Shown here: piece after piece, positions 15,101 to 26,633 of the stretch | How positions within the stretch are numbered: position 1 is the first letter of the stretch | How the letters are laid out: each line of letters opens with the position of its first letter | NCBI GenBank assembly: GCA_900239685.1 | Contig: OENT01000612.1 | Location: 6,524-70,523 of the forward strand | Source: Rotaria macrura | Lineage: Eukaryota; Rotifera; Eurotatoria; Philodinida; Philodinidae | DNA length: 64,000 bases | Reading direction: 5' to 3' | Notes under the pieces: model-generated | The model's database searches: none | What the model saw: only the letters and a program-made list of their open reading frames with translations | What the model was told of the DNA's origin: nothing | Made by a program: the position numbers and the translations under genes

Positions 15101-16281
15101 TTGCGTCAGTTGACTAGGTATTCAAATTTTCCTATTCCTGGCGATTTTGACATTTCTTCCATGCCTGTAACGATATTAAACGGAACGGAAAATTTCTAAG
15201 CTAGAGTAAATCAGGACCCCCAGTTTATTATTGTGTTAATATTAGTCCTAGTCAGTGCGAAAACATGTGAGAAAGAAACTATTACATGACAGCATCATAA
15301 ATCATTTCGCACACTTCATTGAGCGACAATTTATTTTATTTTGGCTTCATTATTGAGAGAAAATATTTGAAAAGATATCTAGAAAAATGAGTTTTTTGGG
15401 AGTGGGCTGGCAAATTTAGTCGAAAAATGTGTGAATATTTGTTCAGTTGTTTTTTAGTTTTGAAAACTTTAAGTTTGCTACTGTTTTAGACTAAGAAAGA
15501 ATTTAAATCAGGAAAAGTAAATCTGAGTAAGCTGACCTTTGGCATAACCATTGGCGTCTACACTAAAAGAGCGACTTCGTCCATCAGTTGCTACGGGACC
15601 GAAAATTGAATAGTTGAGTAATTGATCTAATGTATAGACCGTATTAACACCACCACATATAGCCATATCAGCTTCGCCTCCTCTTAATGCTTGGACAGCG
15701 AGGTGAACAGCTTGGAGAGACGATGAACAAGCAGTATTCAGCGTTATACTGGGTCCACGTAAGTCGAAATGATAAGATAGACGGGCTGATGCATTGCTGA
15801 TTGATGTATTCAGCCAGTGGAAGCGTGTTCGTTCTTCGGGTTCTAATTGACCTGATGATAGCATGTGATCGTTAGAATATTGCCCTATGTGAATTGATGT
15901 GCGCGAACCGCGTATCTTTTCTAAAGGATAGCCAGCATCTTCTGCCAGATGAACTAATTTGAGCATGAGAAGACGATGACAAGGATCGATTGTAATGGCT
16001 TCACTATCGGATAGACCAAAAAAGCTAGGTTCGAATGTATCGTAAGAAGATGTTGACAAAAAATAACCGCGGCGAATGAGTATTGCTTGAAAATCACCAA
16101 CATCTTGATTTACCATGTGTGCACAATACGAGAGAAGATTAGTTCGCTCCGCAGGAATTTCACTACTCAGATCGCGACTCTGTAAAAGTGCTTCCCATAG
16201 ATCAGCTGGTGAATGGATGCCGCCAGCATATTCACAAGCGATACCGACTAATGCAACGGGCTCGAATGGTTGTGAACTCAT
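3156..16281 (-). CDS. Highly reducing type I polyketide synthase (KS-AT-DH-MT-psiKR-ER), 3' incomplete
   Basis: Iterative-type PKS that would condense malonyl units and reduce the chain. Four exons: 16281-15537, 12973-12308, 12245-8841 and 5305-3156. Each junction has GT/AG ends and phase 1, giving 6,966 nt (2,321 residues). Domains seen: KS at about 8-435 with Cys185 in TACSSS, His322 (EAHGVGT) and His361 (NIGHSEG); AT at about 560-870 with FSGQGSQ, Ser654 in SHSAGE and NAFHS near 758, which suggests malonyl; DH from about 954 with His987 and Asp1190; MT with a weak glycine motif near 1525-1533 and NVLHAT at 1616; structural KR half at about 1725-1880; ER at about 1964-2290 with a changed cofactor motif (HAAARAIGQ). 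The ER should be followed by the catalytic KR half and an ACP, but a stop codon follows instead. The first Met begins the KS directly. A GT at 3159 could be a donor leading to an exon outside the window. Bdelloids are known to hold horizontally acquired biosynthetic genes; transfer here is inference. Confidence 0.93.
5306..8840 (-). other. PKS intron 3 (3,535 bp)
   Basis: Large intron with a strong donor (G|GTAAGT at 8841/8840) and acceptor (TTTCAG ending at 5306). It interrupts the methyltransferase domain. Splicing joins a phase-1 codon and restores the expected run from the MT acidic motif to NVLHAT. I see no protein-coding remnant inside, only AT-rich DNA with an ATAAA-rich patch near 8195-8230. 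It is very long compared with the 62-bp intron in the same gene. Confidence 0.8.
12974..15536 (-). other. PKS intron 1 (2,563 bp)
   Basis: Interrupts the KS domain exactly within the conserved GYAKGEGLG motif: exon 1 ends GYAK plus one base, and exon 2 supplies GEGLG. The donor is G|GTCAGC at 15537/15536 and the acceptor is TTATAG at 12974. No gene or transposase remnant was recognised in it. Confidence 0.8.
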
Positions 16282-18915
16282 TGTAATGAAAAATCACTAT
16301 AAAAATCGTTTACGTGACAATAAATCACCCAGAATTGATGACAGTTAATAGATCTACAAGCATGCTAGAATGTATCGTCATGATATCAGATAATTCCGTT
16401 GTTAGAAGTTAATAAGCTGTATATAATTTATATGAAACCAAGGGATTCTTCTCAACAAGCATTCGTTGTGGAAATCTAGGCAAATGATATTTCATCAATG
16501 AACAAAACAAGTTTGAAATCCTTCGAAGGAACTATAAAATTACCATCATTTATAGCTTATTTCCACTTTTGGGTCTCTGGTGCATAGATTAGATGAATCA
16601 TTACCGCCCATTCTGCTCCATTCTAAGAATATTAATACTCTACAGGTTAACTGATGATTTTATCGAAAGTGTATTGTAATTCATAAAGTACAAATAGAAC
16701 ATCATCCTGCTTCAGTCAGCTTTTACAAACGGTAATCAATAACAAATACTATGAGATACAAACAAATCAGTTTCGTTGTATTTCACATGTTCAATCGATG
16801 TTGATTACCGTGCAAATATTGTTTTTAGTTAGTTTTTGTTGAACTTGGTCTTTTTCCACTGATTTTCAGCTTATCGAATCTTCTGGATTATTTAAACTTC
16901 AGTTACTTTTACGTCAACTCCGAAGGTAACTAATTATGAATGTAAGTATGATTTTTTTTCGAACTTATTTTCAATCTCGGATTTCAGTACTACTATGCTA
17001 TTCTCTCGAAAAGCATTGTGTTTTAATTACACGACAGACATATTTCCTGGTCTGAAAGGCATTGATCTGGAACATGAAAAGAAAAAACACTTGCCGATAT
17101 GTACTCCTCTGCGATATGTACTTCTAAAACTGCTGCCTACTTCGTACTACAGCATGATCTTTTCCCCCTTTTAATTTTATCTGTTATGCGTGCAGCAGCA
17201 GCATATATCCACTTATAATCCTCTTACGAACATATTTATGAATATTAAATTCAATCGTCTGTCAATCTCGGGACAAATAAATCTGTATCCACTCAATCGC
17301 GTAACCGACGAATGGCTCAGAGGGTTGAGTGAGAGCATAAACTACGAAGAACGAGTGTGAGTCTAGGAATATCTCAGAGTTCAGCTTCGTCGCCACATTC
17401 AATGAGCTTTAGTTGCTCTGCTTCTGAGAACAAAACACAGTTTTAGAATAGTCCAGCTACTCAGAGCAGATGACTTCTGACGGCTTCATTTGACTGTAAG
17501 CTAGAACTATACTCTATAGTTCTCAAAATGAGCATGAGCGAAAAGCGGTTCGACAGATAAAATAATCCAATACGTCTCCGATTTTTATAGTTGCTAAATC
17601 ATTTACAAATCCGATTGGATACTCTCTATGTAAAAGATATGCTAACATGGGTTTCATCTAAAAAACACTCGTGAGAAATCATCTGAAGATGAATTGCTGT
17701 TCCCTTTACTTATTCCAAACAAAACTAAACACATAAACACAACAAGTATACAGATAGTGAGAAAATATAAAGAAGACCGACAACAAAATCAGAAACGTCC
17801 TGAAAAGAAAGATTTCTTTACGTATCGAAAAAGATATAGCAAAGCATGCTTATTTTCGAGGATACCTATTTTGGCACCTAAATAACAATGGAGAAATATA
17901 AAACGAACATGACCATTGAAGTAATGCATATATAGCAGGAGTCTATATTTAATCGTGTTTCCAAGAGAAAGACTGACACATCACTCTTTTGGTCTATCCA
18001 GTTTGAATAATCTCACAGTCGAGTTTTGCTGATTTCTAGTAGAAAGATCATCGAATTTCACCCAATAAAATTGGATGATATCAGAGATTGTGGGACAACA
18101 GTGTTTCAGATCCTTACAAGAAATCCGGCTATCCAGAAAAGTGATAATGGTTGCCTTGACAATGAATTCCAACTATTGCAATCCGAGACACATAATTTTT
18201 ACTGATTTTTTTATCGACCTTTCATCGCAGCTAAGCGGATCTTATTAAGTTGTTTTAATCTGGGCTTATAATTCAAGATGAACCATATGATCATATTTAG
18301 AAAATAGATCAATGACTATCATTCTATGGGAGACCGAACTTATGATATAGTAGAGATGTTGCTGATTTCTAAAATATAAACAGTCATGAAAGTTCGCAAA
18401 AATGAGTATCAACTTACAAATCAATCACAGACAACAGACCATCATTGTATCGGAAATAGAAGTCAGCTCACTTTAACAATAATGGAGATACCTTAATCGA
18501 GATCAAGTATAGAAGTGATGGAAGTTTAGAAAAGGGAGTAGTTACTTACGTGCTGAATATACGTAGAAAGAGTACCGCCATTCTATCAGAAATTAACAAA
18601 CAAATGGTATCATAGTGATACTGGTTAAACTTGACGTAATAATAATTGGTCATGTAATGCTAATGGAAAAGGAGCGTTTCATTATGTTATATATAAAGAA
18701 AGCGGATGATCATTTTTTCGAAACTACTTATGATAATAAGTGTCTCTTGATGATCAGATGATATAAGATCAATATTCAAGTAATCGGAACAGCTTCTCTC
18801 ATTGTTCACTGGTTATTTGTGTTAGATTACATCGTAATTTGTTGAATGTTGATGATAACAGTGATCATGCGTGTTTCTTTCTGTTTCAAACACGCTGATT
18901 ACTTAAGCGACAGTG
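16282..18915. other. Non-coding stretch upstream of the PKS
   Basis: AT-rich DNA preceding the PKS start codon. Short frames at 17694-17885 and 17981-18172 show no family resemblance. No promoter element was recognised with confidence. The DNA nearest the gap is rich in GATCA-like words on both sides. Confidence 0.5.
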
Positions 18916-19261
18916 NNNNNNNNNNNNNNNNNNNNNNNNNNNNNNNNNNNNNNNNNNNNNNNNNNNNNNNNNNNNNNNNNNNNNNNNNNNNNNNNNNNNN
19001 NNNNNNNNNNNNNNNNNNNNNNNNNNNNNNNNNNNNNNNNNNNNNNNNNNNNNNNNNNNNNNNNNNNNNNNNNNNNNNNNNNNNNNNNNNNNNNNNNNNN
19101 NNNNNNNNNNNNNNNNNNNNNNNNNNNNNNNNNNNNNNNNNNNNNNNNNNNNNNNNNNNNNNNNNNNNNNNNNNNNNNNNNNNNNNNNNNNNNNNNNNNN
19201 NNNNNNNNNNNNNNNNNNNNNNNNNNNNNNNNNNNNNNNNNNNNNNNNNNNNNNNNNNNNN
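18916..19261. other. Assembly gap (346 N)
   Basis: A run of N from 18916 to 19261. Flanks share a short CTGGTTATTTGTGTT word (near 18808 and 19648), which hints that a duplicated or tandem sequence may have caused the gap. Open frames crossing it are artefacts. Confidence 0.99.
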
Positions 19262-20596
19262 CGATGAATACTGATGATAACTAATTCAAACTCGATGAAA
19301 AAATTCGATTTTAATTGATCTATCTTTCAGATAAATGAAAAAATCTTTATGCATTTTGATCGGTTCCGATACATTATAAGAATGCTTATCATCAAGTTAT
19401 GATCGATTGTAGTCGAAGTTAATCGTAATGATCAATGTAATTTTGATTTTTTTGGATGTTTTTTTTATACTGAAATCCATAAAAAATGATAAAATATTGA
19501 TCAAAATTATAGGATTATAATCGATTTTTCAACTGATTGTAGCCTTACTTGTGTGGATTCATAGATACCTTGTATTTCAAATAATATTAAATGCGTGAAA
19601 TCAGATCTAATTCTTCTGAATATATATCACATTGGCCTTTGTTCGAACTGGTTATTTGTGTTGCATTCGATAATGGTTTCATTTATATCGACGACGATAA
19701 TGATAGTATACGGTTTTTTCCTTTATACGCAATGAATATGTATGCAATGATGGTAATTTTTATCGCTCTTGATTCATGGTTGATTGCATTTATGCACAGG
19801 GATTTTTTAGGATGATTTTTTTTACTTCATGCAGAGTATTACAATGGTGATTGCCTTAAAGTAAACTCGCGTAGATTCACGTTGTAACGAACGAAATAAC
19901 TATCTTTTGTTTCGTCATAGACGATTATCTGCTTAAAAGAGACGATACAAAAATCGACTATCTCGAATTCAGTCGAAAGTAAATATGTCGGAAGAATAAA
20001 TATGCAAAGCAGAAATGCCGAAAGTAAGGATGAATACTTCTGCGTAATCCCTAGTTTTTAACACGGATGACACCAAGCATCAAAATTTGAAGTAAATCTT
20101 CATTATTGAAAAAGGATACATATAAAGCAAGGTAAAGCGTTTTGAAACAATGGTGTATCCTCCTATAAATAATGTTCTTATAATTCAATTAAAACGCTTT
20201 CTTTACCAAAATTAAATACCAAGTGTTGAAGAGATCAAATACTCTATTGACATAACTGTTATATCTTTCGTAAAATTTGTTTATTCGAGTTTGTAATGCT
20301 GTTGTCGTTCCTTTTTCTGTTTCGATGCATCAGAAGATCATTGAAGTACAATAGTCTATATATGTTTTAATTCTTCTTTCATAAAACTGATCTCGTTCCA
20401 TAACTTTTAATCATGACGATTTATACGGAAATCTTCTCTAGTATGGTAATATACTATGAAAAGAGCAAGTTGATCGTTTCGATTTATCAAATATGAAATA
20501 TCACATTTACAGACGTTATTTGTCGGACTACCAAAACCAAATACATGCCATACATCAATGTCCGGTATTCAATTACTCCAGATGTATTCAAATAAT
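19262..20596. other. Non-coding stretch, AT-rich
   Basis: No gene is supported. A 74-codon frame at 19591-19815 has a hydrophobic middle but no recognisable family, and it lies next to the assembly gap in duplicated-looking DNA. Confidence 0.5.
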
Positions 20597-20722
20597 TGAC
20601 GTTAGGAGTGGGACTTTAACTTTAAACTTTAGAGAAAAAAGCGCTGAAAGTTTAAAGTTGACTTTAAACTTTAAGAGTTAAAGTTAACGTATACTACTTT
20701 AAAACTGTAACTTTAATAAAAA
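20597..20722. repeat. Partial copy of the ACTTTAAAGT-word element
   Basis: Begins with the GGAGTGGGACTTTAACTTTA sequence that also opens the intact element at 25780, followed by repeated TTTAAAGT/ACTTTAAA words. The far end is degenerate and I find no matching terminal copy, so this looks like a truncated or solo end. Confidence 0.6.
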
Positions 20723-20787
20723 TAGTGTAAAAATGAAAAGAAAGTTTTTTGCTCTTTATGTACGGTTCTATATGGTTTTTGGTACTA

Positions 20788-21730
20788 GCACACTTCTTCG
20801 CGATCACTTCGTCGCACGGTCATTTAGTCGCGTTCTGTTCATCGCAGAAGAATTTTTTTCGCTCGGCTCATCCCATCTCTCTTCAATAAGATTTTTTATT
20901 TTCGAACAGAAATAGAACAAAGTAATCTAAAGTTCTAAAAGATGTGTACAGTGTCAATGGACTATGGAATATTCTGAGGCATATGACTTTAATTGGAAAA
21001 ATAGATCATTAAAAAATATTAATTAAATGGAATTTTGATAGAACTAAAGTGAACCAAAAATAAGTAGACTTGGCAATCAGTTTATAAATTTCAACATAAT
21101 CCAAACTACTGACAACACCGATCCACTGTATTTAATTATGGGAGCACGATAAACAAAAACATGTATTGCTGATGTTGATAATATATTTCGTTTTTTAATC
21201 TACCTTTCTTGCACACTACTCCTCAAATAAAAAGTCTTACATGGAAAAACTCCTTTCTGTAAAAGGAAACACAATGCTCCTCGATGAAACTTCCAAATAC
21301 ACTATACAACTTTCAATAATGATATTTTCAACCTCAACAATGTGTATTCGTATTCATCGTGGTTGCACAATTAAGAACATTTGATCAGTAATATGGCTGG
21401 TCTAGGTTATGTTGAAATTTATAAACTGATTGCCAAGTCTACTTATTTTTGGTTCACTTTAGTTCTATCAAAATTCCATTTAATTAATATTTTTTAATGA
21501 TCTATTTTTCCAATTAAAGTCATATGCCTCAGAATATTCCAGTCCATTGGCACTGTACACATCTTTTAGAATTTTTAAATTATTTTATTCTATTTCTATT
21601 GGTAAATAAAAAATATTATTGAAGAGAGATGGGATGAGCAGATCGAAAAAATATCTTCTGCAACGAACAGAACGAAAAAATTCTGCGACGAAAAGAGCGC
21701 GACGAAGTGATCGCGACGAAGTGAACTCGA
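20788..21730. repeat. Long inverted repeat element with CACTTCGTCG-rich outer ends
   Basis: Left arm at about 20788-21099 and right arm at about 21406-21730 are reverse complements with high identity over roughly 310 bp, around a loop of about 306 bp. The inner part of the arms is AT-rich and unique. The outer part carries repeated CACTTCGTCG/CGACGAAGTG words, which run on past the arm to about 21760 on the right. The right-arm frame at 21619-21861 is just this simple repeat translated. It is probably a non-autonomous foldback transposon. The loop has no recognisable gene. Confidence 0.75.
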
Positions 21731-21861
21731 CGAAGTGTCGTGCAACGAAGTCAGCAGCCACCGACCTATATAGCGACATCTTCACTAGAGTAAATGAACA
21801 CAAAAAATTCATATACATTCGTATGTTCTTTTTTCTCGATCGACTCCCGATTAGTCACTAG

Positions 21862-23211
21862 ACATAGTGGTATGATTACGTAGAGAAAAATTACTCACAC
21901 TGGCACCAACACTGGCTCAGTCAGAAACATTAGGTAGTCATCCCTAAAAAATGACTGTACTGGGATCGGAAGAACAACGATGGTGTTAAACACATATTGA
22001 TTGACTTTCGTGTTTCGAGAAAATTGATTAGAAACAAACTAGACAGTGGTGAAAACAACGAGTGAACTGTATGTGTTTCCTCGAACAACCTAATTAGAAG
22101 ATCGTTAAATAGCCGTAACATCTGACAGTTTGTAGTCCTTATCATAAATTACATAGTAAAGGATCAGCTGAAGAGTGAATTGAAGGACGGTATATTTCAG
22201 TACAGTCACTAACTTAAATAGTGACTGAAGGCTCCTCACCCATGAAAATCATTCCGACAGTCGGATCTGATCGAATTGCATGTAAATTCGTTTAAAGCAC
22301 AAACTTTTCTCAAAAATAGAAAAAAAGAATGTCATTCATGTCCCTAATGTTGGAAGTGGATCGTTTTGTCGGTATCCAACTAAAGCATTCTTGTCAACCT
22401 CTACAGTTGCCTTAACGTATTTATTATTACTCGGCTACTGTATTGTATTCAGCCATCGGATCATTGGTAGCTTCGTCTCTTGAACTCCGATAGAATTTCG
22501 ACGGCTGGTCGGAGTACTGTCGAATGCATTCGCTATGGTATCGGTAAATATGGATTTGTTCCTGTGCATTCAGAATTGACAGAACAACACATTTATTCAA
22601 TTACATATGCCTTTCGCTTCTTGTGAGGATATAAAACGATACCCATTACTGCCATGTAAATAATTTATTTACTTTACTGTATTTGCTTTGACCAAAAGTT
22701 AAGCAAATGTGTAGTTCCTAGTATAAACTGGCATTGTCATATTTCACCTATTTTTATGAGAACATATTTTTAAGTATAAATTATTCTTTCGAAACCCTGT
22801 GCTTTTGTGTCGATGGTAGAAACAAACATGTTAATGCACCGTGGAGTCATTCTATACAAGCCAATACGGATGTAAACAAGCAAAGCACAAAAGAAAAATC
22901 AAAGTTTCGATACATACAACCGACGCCGATTTCATTGTGGTAGCTTTTTTTCCAAAAAAGAATAAAGGAATACAAGAATTTATTAGAAATCATACATTGA
23001 AAATCTGCAATAGGCTTCTTTTGCAATATTAAAAATAGTATATATTTTAATGAATGATGAGAGAGAGAATGTGATGTTAGCTTTGTATTCTCTTCAGCAA
23101 AAAGAAAAAAATATAAAGTTGCCCTAGAGATGCCATTCAAAATCGTGGCAGAATATCATTATTCAGATGTAAAAGACAACTCTGTTGTTGATGCAAAACT
23201 TGCTTTAATCA
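21862..23211. other. Non-coding stretch
   Basis: No gene recognised. There is a short inverted pair around GACTGTACTG (near 21953) and CAGTACAGTC (near 22199), but the arms are only about 11 bp and not convincing as an element. Confidence 0.45.
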
Positions 23212-23657
23212 ATGGCAGCACAACCAACTAGAAATGATCAACACTTAGATGTGGTACGATTAAGTGACAGGACACTGCCAATACATAACAGCGATCCAAG
23301 TGAATATAATGTACCCAGTTTAAACGAAAAAAAAATAATGCACGGTCCCACACTATGCATTCTACAAATATCGACGATCATGATTCACAAAAAAAAGGAA
23401 AGAAAACGGTGAGAAGAACTGACTATCTTTATTATAATTCTGAATTTTAGCGTTTGTGATTTTTTAGAGGAGGATTCTGGTTGCGTCTAGTTAAGTGTGG
23501 ATCAGATATATTCCAATTTTGGCAAGGCATGTTGCTTCGCATTTTAGTGGCCAGTATAGCTTTGGCAACTGTGTTTACACTTTTTCTAACATCAACTTAT
23601 GGTACATCCCCCAACATTGGTATGATAATTGCTGAGTATTTGAGTTTAAGGTACTGA
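23212..23657 (+). CDS. Possible small type II membrane protein or N-terminal exons of a Golgi enzyme
   Basis: Exon 1 (23212 to about 23408) would encode a hydrophilic N-terminus ending in a basic KKKERKR stretch. Joining across a short GT...AG intron to about 23468 gives a continuation GGFWLRLVKCGSDIFQ and then one strong hydrophobic segment (about 20 residues, LLRILVASIALATVFTLFLT) before a stop near 23657. Basic residues before a single membrane segment suggest a type II signal anchor, as in Golgi glycosyltransferases. The catalytic exon of a GT32 enzyme lies about 5 kb downstream on the same strand (28859-29477), so these could be parts of one gene split by repeat insertions; the linking exon was not found. 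An A-run near 23328 could hide a frameshift. No family is recognised from this part alone. Confidence 0.4.
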
Positions 23658-24560
23658 ATTTGTAACGAGCCCAATAAGGGTTTTTTGATTGCGGTCTATC
23701 GAATCAACATCTCAAAAATTATCGTTCGATTAAAAAGTTCTAAGAACTTAAACTATTCCATTGAATTAATTAGAGGCATAATAATTGTTTATCCTAAACT
23801 ATTGTGAGTAGGGCACCTTACCAATACATGCTCTACGTAGATGCTCTGAAAAATGCATATTTCATTTCTGCTGTATAGAATATCATGCAATATGGATTTT
23901 TACCTAGGCAAGATGCTTTCTGTATTGGAGATCGTAATAAAGCTAAATGTTCGGTAAACCGACTTTACACAATACATATCGAGTAGAGTTTACTTGAGTG
24001 ATCATGTCGCCTGTCCTACTGCGTGAATTTCCATGTCATTATTGGTGACGGTACTGCCTTGACTCATTTTCGCTCGATAGATATGGTAAATATATGAGAA
24101 AAGATGATAATTAATTGATCGCATCTTTCTTTGATCCCTGAGTTGATACATTGTAATCAAACTGCTCTGGTTTCTCGCCTTCGATAATAAATTCTTCAAC
24201 CATGCACACAATCGATTCGATGCATTATTTTCTCTTGAAGTAGTCGACAAAGCTTTCATTAAATTTACTTTTTCATTCATAACTCAATGTGAGATGGTAA
24301 TGAAAAAAGGCCAATCCTTCTCATTCGGAACTTTAAATATATAAGTAATTCTAACGCGATTTCGACCCGTTTCGCATACTTTTTCTTCGCAGGGAACCCA
24401 CATTCGAGAGATATCTTTGAATAGTGGGCATTGTATGCTTTTTGTACAAGCAAACTCAAAAAGGAATTCTATTCTATCAACTATATTACAACGAATTATA
24501 GTTGAATACATATTGAGAATGTGGACTTGGTAGGAAAGCGGATTCATGTGTGTTGATGTT
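23658..24560. other. Non-coding stretch between the membrane-protein frame and the repeat cluster
   Basis: No gene recognised. Minus-strand frames at 24002-24280 and 24284-24547 overlap one another and resemble nothing known to me. Confidence 0.4.
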
Positions 24561-24850
24561 CCCAGGTCGAGAAATCCGACGACAGAAAGTAGTCGGAATC
24601 GATGGGAATCTATATCGGATTATGTCGGATGTTATAGGATTCCGATTTAATCCGATCGGATTCTGTCGGATTTAGGCCAGAATCCAGTGACCCGGAATCC
24701 GACAAACATTGGCCAGGGAAAGGATCTTGTCGGATTCGACATGTTCCGACTACAGGATCTTCCCGGATCCTATCAGATTCTTCAACGAAACATAACAGAT
24801 CCGATAGGATCCGATCGTAATCAGCATTGAACCCGGCGATACGTATCGAT
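24561..24850. repeat. TCGGATTC-word foldback element
   Basis: Starts CCCAGGTCGAGAAATCCGAC and is then filled with variants of TCGGATTC/GAATCCGA and GGATCC. Comparable copies lie at about 27440-27795 and 35757-36028, where a frame translated on the minus strand gives a similar peptide; that similarity comes from the DNA repeat, not from a protein. The far terminus is not clear. Its CCCAGGTCGA end recurs, inverted, at 27786-27795. Confidence 0.65.
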
Positions 24851-24984
24851 AAACCAGTAACTATTACTAATTTTAGCACCATATTGAACTAAAACGCCAT
24901 AGGAGAACAATTAGGGTCACCGTAAACAACAATGAATCGCGGTAAAAACAGTAAACGGAGTCGTTGACGGTCACATCCCATGTA

Positions 24985-25170
24985 GCACTTATTTCGAAAT
25001 AATAGACATTGTAATGCATTATTTTATCATAGAACCGCAATGGATGCAATTACATGATAATGCAACCCTAATAATGCATTATAATTCATGATTCATTTTA
25101 ATGCATTAAAATTAATTGTGAAATCAATGCACTTTACCGCATTAATATCGTTGCATTATATTTCCATTGG
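24985..25170. repeat. Stretch filled with the palindromic word ATGCAT/TAATGCATTA
   Basis: At least eight variants of TAATGCATTA lie within about 180 bp. No protein-coding content. The ends are not defined. It lies inside the cluster of short-word repeats. Confidence 0.55.
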
Positions 25171-25189
25171 ACCCATTGAGAACTAAATC

Positions 25190-25590
25190 TATTGCACTCT
25201 AAAAAAATAGGTATCCTCGAAAACCCTTAGAGGGTTTCCGACTTTGTTACTATAGGAAACCTTTTAAGGATTTCTGAATGGAGAAAAGCTATAGTCAGGT
25301 ACTCACAAAAAAAAATGTCATACTGAACCTTTCAAGGTTTTAGATTTCGGTATCATTTTCTGACCCATTTTAGGTTCAATCAGATACTGGTCCTAGCTAG
25401 AATCTTTCCCCTTTTCTTCCAAAAACAGCTCTAGAGTAATAAAATGTTGTTCAACACACTCAATTACTCTAGTACTGGCGACTTAAACCTATTCTTAACG
25501 CTTAAACCTATTCTTAACCCTTAAACCTATCATTAACCCTTAAACATATCCTTAACCCTTAAAACTATCCTTAACCTCTATTTCTACGTG
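25190..25590. repeat. AACC-GGTT palindromic words followed by a 19-bp tandem array
   Basis: From 25220 to 25390 there are several AAACCC...GGGTTT-type near palindromes (e.g. AAACCCTTAGAGGGTTT). From about 25483 to 25580 a tandem array of about five units, period about 19 bp (CTTAACCCTTAAACCTAT-like), follows. It resembles a telomere-like CTAACC word but is not the bdelloid TGTGGG repeat. Confidence 0.6.
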
Positions 25591-25649
25591 TTATATTTAC
25601 CTCGATTTTTTGAGAGCACAATAAGAACCAGCGCTTCGTTCTCTATTCG

Positions 25650-26470
25650 GCCAAAAAAATGGCAGCGCCGTTACATGTTGTTGAGACGATCCTAAACAGA
25701 AAGTAGAGTAGTGACTTATATTGTAAGATTCGACTTACCACTGAGTTGATTATTTACATATTCCTAAACAGATAACAACTAGGAGTGGCACTTTAACTTT
25801 ACTTTAAAGTTTAAGTTAAAGTGATTTACTTTAACTTTAATGGTTAAAGTTAAAGTGGTTTACTTTAACTTTATTTTTAAATTTAAAGTGAATTTTCTTT
25901 TTCGTATTTATCGCTACCCGGACTGGTTGATTGATACTCGCAAGACCCTCTGCAACCAGTAAGACGCCAAAGAAATGAAAAATAAAACAATTTAAAACGG
26001 CTTTAAGTAACTTTAAACGTTGATCTTAAAGTTTAAAGTGGTTTAAAGTCGAGTGAAACTAGTTTATTTTTTCATTTTGTTACGTCTCATAGGTTGCAGC
26101 GAGCCCAGCGAGCATCAATCAATAAGTCCGGATAGTGATAAATATAAAAAAGAAAATTCACTTTAACTTTTTTTTAAAGTTAAAGTAAAAACACTTTAAG
26201 TTTAACACTTCACTTAAAGTTTTTAAAGTTAAAGTGCCACCCCTGATAACAACATTAACTCATTGATCAAATTGAACATGCACTTGAATTGATTATTGCT
26301 GCATACCTAAATAAAGAAAATATTGAAGTCATTTAATCAGACTGCAATTAACTTTTTATTAATAATTGTAATTTATCAACATAGATAAAATTATAATCCT
26401 ATTTTATAAGTTACCACTTATTATTGAATTGATTATCGAGACACTTACACAGGTAAATAATTTGACAATG
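25650..26470 (-). repeat. Decayed mini-intron satellite, split by a MULE-like MITE
   Basis: Read on the minus strand, units consist of a TTTAG-type acceptor, an exon-like piece of about 25 nt ending ...AATCAACTCAGTG, and a GTAAGT-type donor (25735-25772; related pieces at about 26281-26305 and 26420-26455). A 465-bp element is inserted within it at 25780-26244. The array is related in design, though not in exact sequence, to the 71-bp array at 36.5-38.6 kb. Confidence 0.5.
25780..26244. mobile_element. Foldback MITE with 9-bp target duplication (Mutator-like)
   Basis: A 465-bp element flanked on both sides by the 9-mer GATAACAAC (25771-25779 and 26245-26253). It begins TAGGAGTGGCACTTTAACTT and ends ...AAAGTGCCACCCCT, an imperfect terminal inverted repeat. 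The inverted arms are about 180 bp, include ACTTTAAAGT words, and extend inward through a CCGGACT...TTGATTGAT segment present on both sides. A 9-bp duplication is typical of Mutator/MULE transposition. There is no coding capacity, so it would be non-autonomous. Confidence 0.8.
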
Positions 26471-26633
26471 CGATCGGATTGGATTCGGCCAGACCCCACA
26501 GTATTCTGATAGAATCCCATCACATCTTATAAGGATTCGATAGGAATACGCTGAATGGCAGCCTTGAATAATCCGAATCACATCCCGAGGGTCGAAACTA
26601 ATGGTGGCGTATTGGGATTTTTAGACCTCAATA

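Noticed and set aside
18846..19284. Open frames spanning the N run
   Set aside because: They consist of unknown bases and are artefacts of the assembly gap.
24610..24882. Minus-strand frame resembling another at 35651-36001
   Set aside because: The shared peptide is a translation of the TCGGATTC repeat in both places; there is no start context, domain or codon signal.
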